Source of the DNA: an uncultured Alistipes sp.
Lineage (GTDB): Bacteria; Bacteroidota; Bacteroidia; Bacteroidales; Rikenellaceae
Assembly: GCA_937880705.1 (NCBI GenBank)
Contig: CALGRZ010000069.1
Location: 1 to 15,305 of the forward strand
DNA length: 15,305 bases
Reading direction: 5' to 3'
In this document: one piece after another, positions 12,694 through 15,305 of the stretch
Numbering within the stretch: position 1 is the first letter of the stretch
How the letters are laid out: every line of letters begins with the position of its first letter
The notes under the pieces: generated by a model
Database searches by the model: none
Seen by the model: the letters and a program-made list of their open reading frames with translations, nothing else
Told to the model about the DNA's origin: nothing
Made by a program: the position numbers and the translations under genes

Positions 12694-13158
12694 TTATTTT
12701 CTTATCGACCGAAAAAAATCGTTCATCAACGCCTCACACTCCTCACGCAATACACCCCGTGTAAGCTCGGTGCGCGGGTGCATGATACGCTCCGAGAAGG
12801 TTGTGTAGCCACGCTTCGCATCGTCGGCACCCCACACCACACGACCTATCTGGCTCCATGCCAGGGCTCCGCCACACATCACACATGGCTCGACGGTGAC
12901 GTAGAGCGTGCAGTCGTTGAGATACTTACCTCCGAGTGTCGACATCGCAGCGGTGATGGCCTGCATCTCGGCATGTGCCGTAGCATCCATAAGTGTCTCG
13001 ACGAGGTTGTGGCCTCGGCCTATGACCCGATCACCGGCAACCACCACGGCACCTATGGGTACCTCTCGTTTATCTAACGCAAGGCGCGCTTCGTTTAGTG
13101 CCATACGCATAAATTTTTCATCTTTTGTCATCTCTGACTTAATTTTTTCGGCCATCAT
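12694..13158 (-). CDS. tadA: tRNA(adenine-34) deaminase TadA
   Basis: This zinc enzyme converts adenosine to inosine at the wobble position of tRNA-Arg (anticodon ACG), allowing one tRNA to read CGU, CGC and CGA. It is 154 residues, a normal length. The CDA fold signatures are complete: H62-A-E64 (zinc ligand and proton-shuttle glutamate) and P91-C92-V-M-C95 (two zinc cysteines). N51 in RGHN and the GADDAKRG stretch (110-117) are typical of TadA, as are FMRMALNEA near the start and VPIGAV at 33-38. The third-last helix region (ECEALMNDFFRSIRK) fits the C-terminal tRNA-binding helix. The start could be the first, second or tenth residue methionine. I keep the first because two in-frame ATGs lie together there. 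It is divergent from aspS across a duplicated leader region. Confidence 0.93.
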   Translation of the reverse strand: MMAEKIKSEMTKDEKFMRMALNEARLALDKREVPIGAVVVAGDRVIGRGHNLVETLMDATAHAEMQAITAAMSTLGGKYLNDCTLYVTVEPCVMCGGALAWSQIGRVVWGADDAKRGYTTFSERIMHPRTELTRGVLREECEALMNDFFRSIRK

Positions 13159-13182
13159 TGAAGTGGTTAACTGAAAATTTAT

Positions 13183-13190
13183 TACTTTTG
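13183..13190 (+). promoter_or_regulatory. Possible -7 box for aspS
   Basis: TACTTTTG matches TAnnTTTG, about 25 bases from the tadA start codon and reading towards aspS. It would give an aspS leader of about 227 bases that runs through both 88-bp repeat copies. No closer plus-strand TAnnTTTG is seen between 13191 and 13423. Confidence 0.4.
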
Positions 13191-13215
13191 TGGGTTACAA
13201 TTCTTCAAACAAAAA

Positions 13216-13390
13216 TTTCGTTTGCCACACTTGGGGCGGTTGTTGGTGCAAGGGGCTGTTGCTTATGCTCCATCGTTCCGATGGCAAAGGTACGAAAAAT
13301 GAGTTTCGTTTGCCACACTTGGGGCGGTTGTTGGTGCAAGGGGCTGTTGCTTAAGTTCCATCGCTCCGATGGCAAAGGTACGAAAAAGAG
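13216..13390. repeat. Tandem duplication of an 88-bp unit in the tadA-aspS gap
   Basis: Copy 1 is 13216-13303 and copy 2 is 13304-13390. They differ by three substitutions and one single-base gap. Each unit begins TTTCGTTTGCC and ends with GGCAAAGGTACGAAA, so its ends are imperfect inverted repeats that differ by a 4-base TACC insertion. Each contains a hairpin CCATCG-nnn-CGATGG near its right end, and one of the substitutions falls in that loop (TTC versus CTC). Each also carries CAAAGGTA, the minus-strand -7 box TACCTTTG. It does not code for a protein that I can support. Confidence 0.95.
13285..13292 (-). promoter_or_regulatory. Duplicated -7 box lacking its -33 partner (inner repeat copy)
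   Basis: The same TACCTTTG occurs in copy 1, but the sequence 20 bases upstream (13313-13316) is the start of copy 2 and not TTTG. The duplication therefore copied the -7 box and leader without the -33 box. This copy is probably weak or silent. Confidence 0.5.
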
Positions 13391-13404
13391 TGATAGGAAA
13401 CAAA
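13373..13404 (-). promoter_or_regulatory. Complete Bacteroidota promoter for tadA (outer repeat copy)
   Basis: On the minus strand TTTG (13401-13404) is followed after exactly 20 bases by TACCTTTG (13373-13380), a full match to the -33/-7 consensus. Transcription would begin near 13366 and read through the rest of copy 2 and all of copy 1, giving a leader of about 208 bases before tadA. Confidence 0.72.
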
Positions 13405-13423
13405 AACTAATAACTATAACGCT

Positions 13424-15181
13424 ATGTATAGAAGTCACAACTGCGGTGAACTCCGCATTGAGAATGTGGGTCAGAGTGTCACCCTGGCCGGTTGGGTACA
13501 GAAGGTGCGCAACCTGGGTGCTATGACCTTCATCGACCTGCGCGACCGTTACGGCATCACGCAGATCACCGTCGAGGAGCACTCGCCGGAGGCTGCCCGC
13601 GCCGTTGCTGCCGAGGTAGGCCGAGAGTATGTCCTCCAGGTTACCGGCTCGGTTATCGAGCGTCAGTCGAAGAACAACAAGATTGCCACCGGCGATATCG
13701 AGATCTCGGCCACCGAGCTCAAGATCCTGAACCGCGCCGTGACACCCCCCTTCACCATTGAGGAGGAGTCGGATGGCGGTGACGACCTGCGCATGAAGTA
13801 TCGCTACCTCGACCTGCGTCGTCCGCCCCTGCAGCGCGCCATGATCCTGCGCCACCGCATGGCACAGGCCGTGCGCCAGTTCCTCGACAAGGAGGGCTTC
13901 CTCGAGATCGAGACCCCCTACCTTATCAAGTCTACGCCCGAGGGTGCTCGCGACTTTATCGTGCCCTCGCGCATGAACCCCAACCAGTTCTACGCTCTGC
14001 CCCAGTCGCCCCAGACACTCAAGCAGTTGCTTATGGTTGCGGGCTACGACCGCTACTTCCAGATTGTGCGCTGCTTCCGCGATGAGGACCTGCGCGCCGA
14101 CCGCCAGCCCGAGTTCACGCAGATCGACTGCGAGATGTCGTTTGTTGAGCAGGAGGACGTATTGGAGATCTTCGAGCGTTGGGCACGCTACATGTTCAAG
14201 GAGGTTATGGATATCGAGTTCGCGGAGCCCTTCCAGCGTATGCCCTGGATCGAGGCTATGGAGAAGTATGGCTCGGATAAGCCCGACCTGCGCTTCGGCA
14301 TGACCTTCGCCGATGTCACCGACCTGGCTCATGGACACAATTTCGTTGTCTTCGACTCGGCCGACTACGTTGTCGGCTTCGCTGCCGAGGGCTGCGCCTC
14401 ATACACACGCAAGCAGATCGACGAGCTCACCGAGTTTGTGAAGCGTCCCCAGGTGGGTGCCAAGGGTCTTGTATGGATCCGTGTGGATGCTGAGGGTGGC
14501 GTTAAGTCCTCTATCGACAAGTTCTTCAGCCCCGAGGAGGTTAAGGCTATCGCCGAGCGCACAGGTGCCAAGTGTGGCGACATGGTCTTCATCCTCTGTG
14601 GCGAGAAGTTCAAGACCCTCACACAGCTCTGCACGCTGCGTCTGGAGGTTGCCGAGAGGCTGGGTCTGCGCGACCCGAAGAAGTTTGCACCCCTGTGGGT
14701 TGTCGACTTCCCGATGTTCGAGTGGGACGAGGAGACACAGCGTTTCTACGCTATGCACCACCCCTTCACCTCGCCCAAGCCCGAGGATGCCAAGTACTTC
14801 GATAGCGGCGAGCTGGGTAAGATGCGTGCCAACGCCTACGACTTCGTATGTAACGGCACGGAGATTGGTGGTGGCTCAATCCGTATCCACGATGCCGAGC
14901 TCCAGGCCAAGGTGTTTAACGCCCTGGGCTTCACGCCCGAGGCTGCCGAGGAGCAGTTCGGCTTCCTGATGAACGCCTTCAAGTATGGCGCACCCCCTCA
15001 CGGTGGTCTGGCCTTCGGCTTCGACCGTCTCTGCTCGCTGTTTGGCGGCTCGGACTCTATCCGCGACTATATCGCCTTCCCGAAGAACAATGCGGGTCGC
15101 GATGTGATGCTCGACGGCCCCTCGCCCGTGGCACAGGCACAGCTCGACGAGTTGTATCTGTCGCTGGTTAAACCCGAATAA
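13424..15181 (+). CDS. aspS: Aspartyl-tRNA synthetase (bacterial type)
   Basis: This cytoplasmic class II synthetase charges tRNA-Asp with aspartate using ATP. The 585-residue length is normal for the bacterial type. An N-terminal OB-fold anticodon-binding domain (about 1-105) contains [13 protein letters not shown]. Motif 1 lies around FLEIETPYL (159-167), the aspartate-binding loop QSPQ is at 194-197, motif 2 is [18 protein letters not shown] (218-235), and motif 3 is [10 protein letters not shown] (527-536). The bacterial GAD-type insertion occupies roughly 290-420. Residue 31 is leucine. Histidine at this place is typical of non-discriminating enzymes that also charge tRNA-Asn, so this one is probably specific for tRNA-Asp. 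Heavy use of preferred codons fits high expression. A long stem-loop terminator follows. Confidence 0.98.
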   Translation: MYRSHNCGELRIENVGQSVTLAGWVQKVRNLGAMTFIDLRDRYGITQITVEEHSPEAARAVAAEVGREYVLQVTGSVIERQSKNNKIATGDIEISATELKILNRAVTPPFTIEEESDGGDDLRMKYRYLDLRRPPLQRAMILRHRMAQAVRQFLDKEGFLEIETPYLIKSTPEGARDFIVPSRMNPNQFYALPQSPQTLKQLLMVAGYDRYFQIVRCFRDEDLRADRQPEFTQIDCEMSFVEQEDVLEIFERWARYMFKEVMDIEFAEPFQRMPWIEAMEKYGSDKPDLRFGMTFADVTDLAHGHNFVVFDSADYVVGFAAEGCASYTRKQIDELTEFVKRPQVGAKGLVWIRVDAEGGVKSSIDKFFSPEEVKAIAERTGAKCGDMVFILCGEKFKTLTQLCTLRLEVAERLGLRDPKKFAPLWVVDFPMFEWDEETQRFYAMHHPFTSPKPEDAKYFDSGELGKMRANAYDFVCNGTEIGGGSIRIHDAELQAKVFNALGFTPEAAEEQFGFLMNAFKYGAPPHGGLAFGFDRLCSLFGGSDSIRDYIAFPKNNAGRDVMLDGPSPVAQAQLDELYLSLVKPE

Positions 15182-15194
15182 CATATACGACAAT

Positions 15195-15246
15195 TGAAGT
15201 GACCCCAAAAGTTTTTTGTCCAAACTTTTGGGGTCACTTCATTTTT
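15195..15246 (+). terminator. Long palindromic terminator after aspS
   Basis: A perfect 20-bp stem (15195-15214 with 15222-15241) has a 7-base loop and is followed by TTTTT at 15242-15246. It begins 14 bases past the aspS stop. The stem, with its CCCC-AAAA and TTTT-GGGG blocks, is longer than the other terminators here and could also be bidirectional. The remaining 59 bases to the window end show no gene. Confidence 0.82.
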
Positions 15247-15305
15247 ACTTGAGGTTGAATAAAAAGATGTAGTTTTAGGCATACAAAGCCCGAAAAAGCG
15301 GAGTT

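Noticed and set aside
11521..13077. A 518-codon plus-strand open frame across the TPR and tadA genes
   Set aside because: It is antisense to two well-supported genes, and it starts inside a terminator hairpin. Its product is compositionally odd and matches no family.
13197..13423. T-box or other known riboswitch upstream of aspS
   Set aside because: No T-box antiterminator sequence or specifier-loop layout is visible, and T-boxes are mainly a Firmicutes feature. The leader is dominated by the tandem repeat.
13205..14338. A 377-codon minus-strand open frame over the aspS start and the repeats
   Set aside because: Antisense to conserved AspRS domains. The C-terminal end is translated repeat DNA, and no domain is recognisable.

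Overview
The window reads as chromosome from a Bacteroidota bacterium, most likely a gut Bacteroidales (an Alistipes-like Rikenellaceae member is plausible but not provable here). Three things support this. Candidate promoters carry the phylum's -7 box TAnnTTTG, for example at 8592, 10994 and 2656 on the minus strand. Starts lack Shine-Dalgarno sequences. Gene content is typical of the phylum: a sphingolipid-type alpha-oxoamine synthase, a secreted GH20 hexosaminidase, a META-domain lipoprotein and a TPR protein. Most genes are GC-rich with strong use of C- or G-ending codons. Two stretches are clearly more AT-rich: the permease at the left edge and the 5' 40% of the giant gene at 3446-8566.

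Layout, left to right. 1-741 is the 3' part of an NCS2-type nucleobase permease. 861-3319 holds three minus-strand genes: an SMR-type small exporter, an alpha-oxoamine synthase and a six-helix DUF308/HdeD-like membrane protein. 3446-8566 is one 1706-residue gene whose product combines an N-terminal Rossmann/TIR-like domain, a P-loop STAND-type ATPase with winged helix, and about 1200 residues of helical repeats. 8639-10225 is the GH20 exo-hexosaminidase. 10226-10558 is a non-coding pocket between two terminators and contains two opposed arrays of 10-bp repeats. 10559-10975 (minus) is a META-domain lipoprotein, divergent from ridA (11045-11419). 11611-12558 (minus) is a secreted TPR protein, 12694-13158 (minus) is tadA and 13424-15181 is aspS. 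The tadA-aspS gap contains a tandemly duplicated 88-bp unit.

Most genes look like independent single-gene transcription units with their own terminators rather than one pathway. ridA, tadA and aspS are housekeeping functions (imine detoxification, tRNA wobble editing, tRNA charging). The synthase supplies long-chain base precursors for membrane lipids. The GH20 enzyme acts on glycans in the periplasm or at the cell surface.

The best candidate for an undescribed system is the giant STAND-like protein. It has the effector-NTPase-sensor layout of bacterial NLR-like antiphage proteins. It stands alone among housekeeping genes, and its base composition changes partway through the repeat region, as if the front had been exchanged. 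The strongest non-coding signals are the 10-bp opposed repeat arrays and the duplicated promoter-bearing unit upstream of tadA and aspS.
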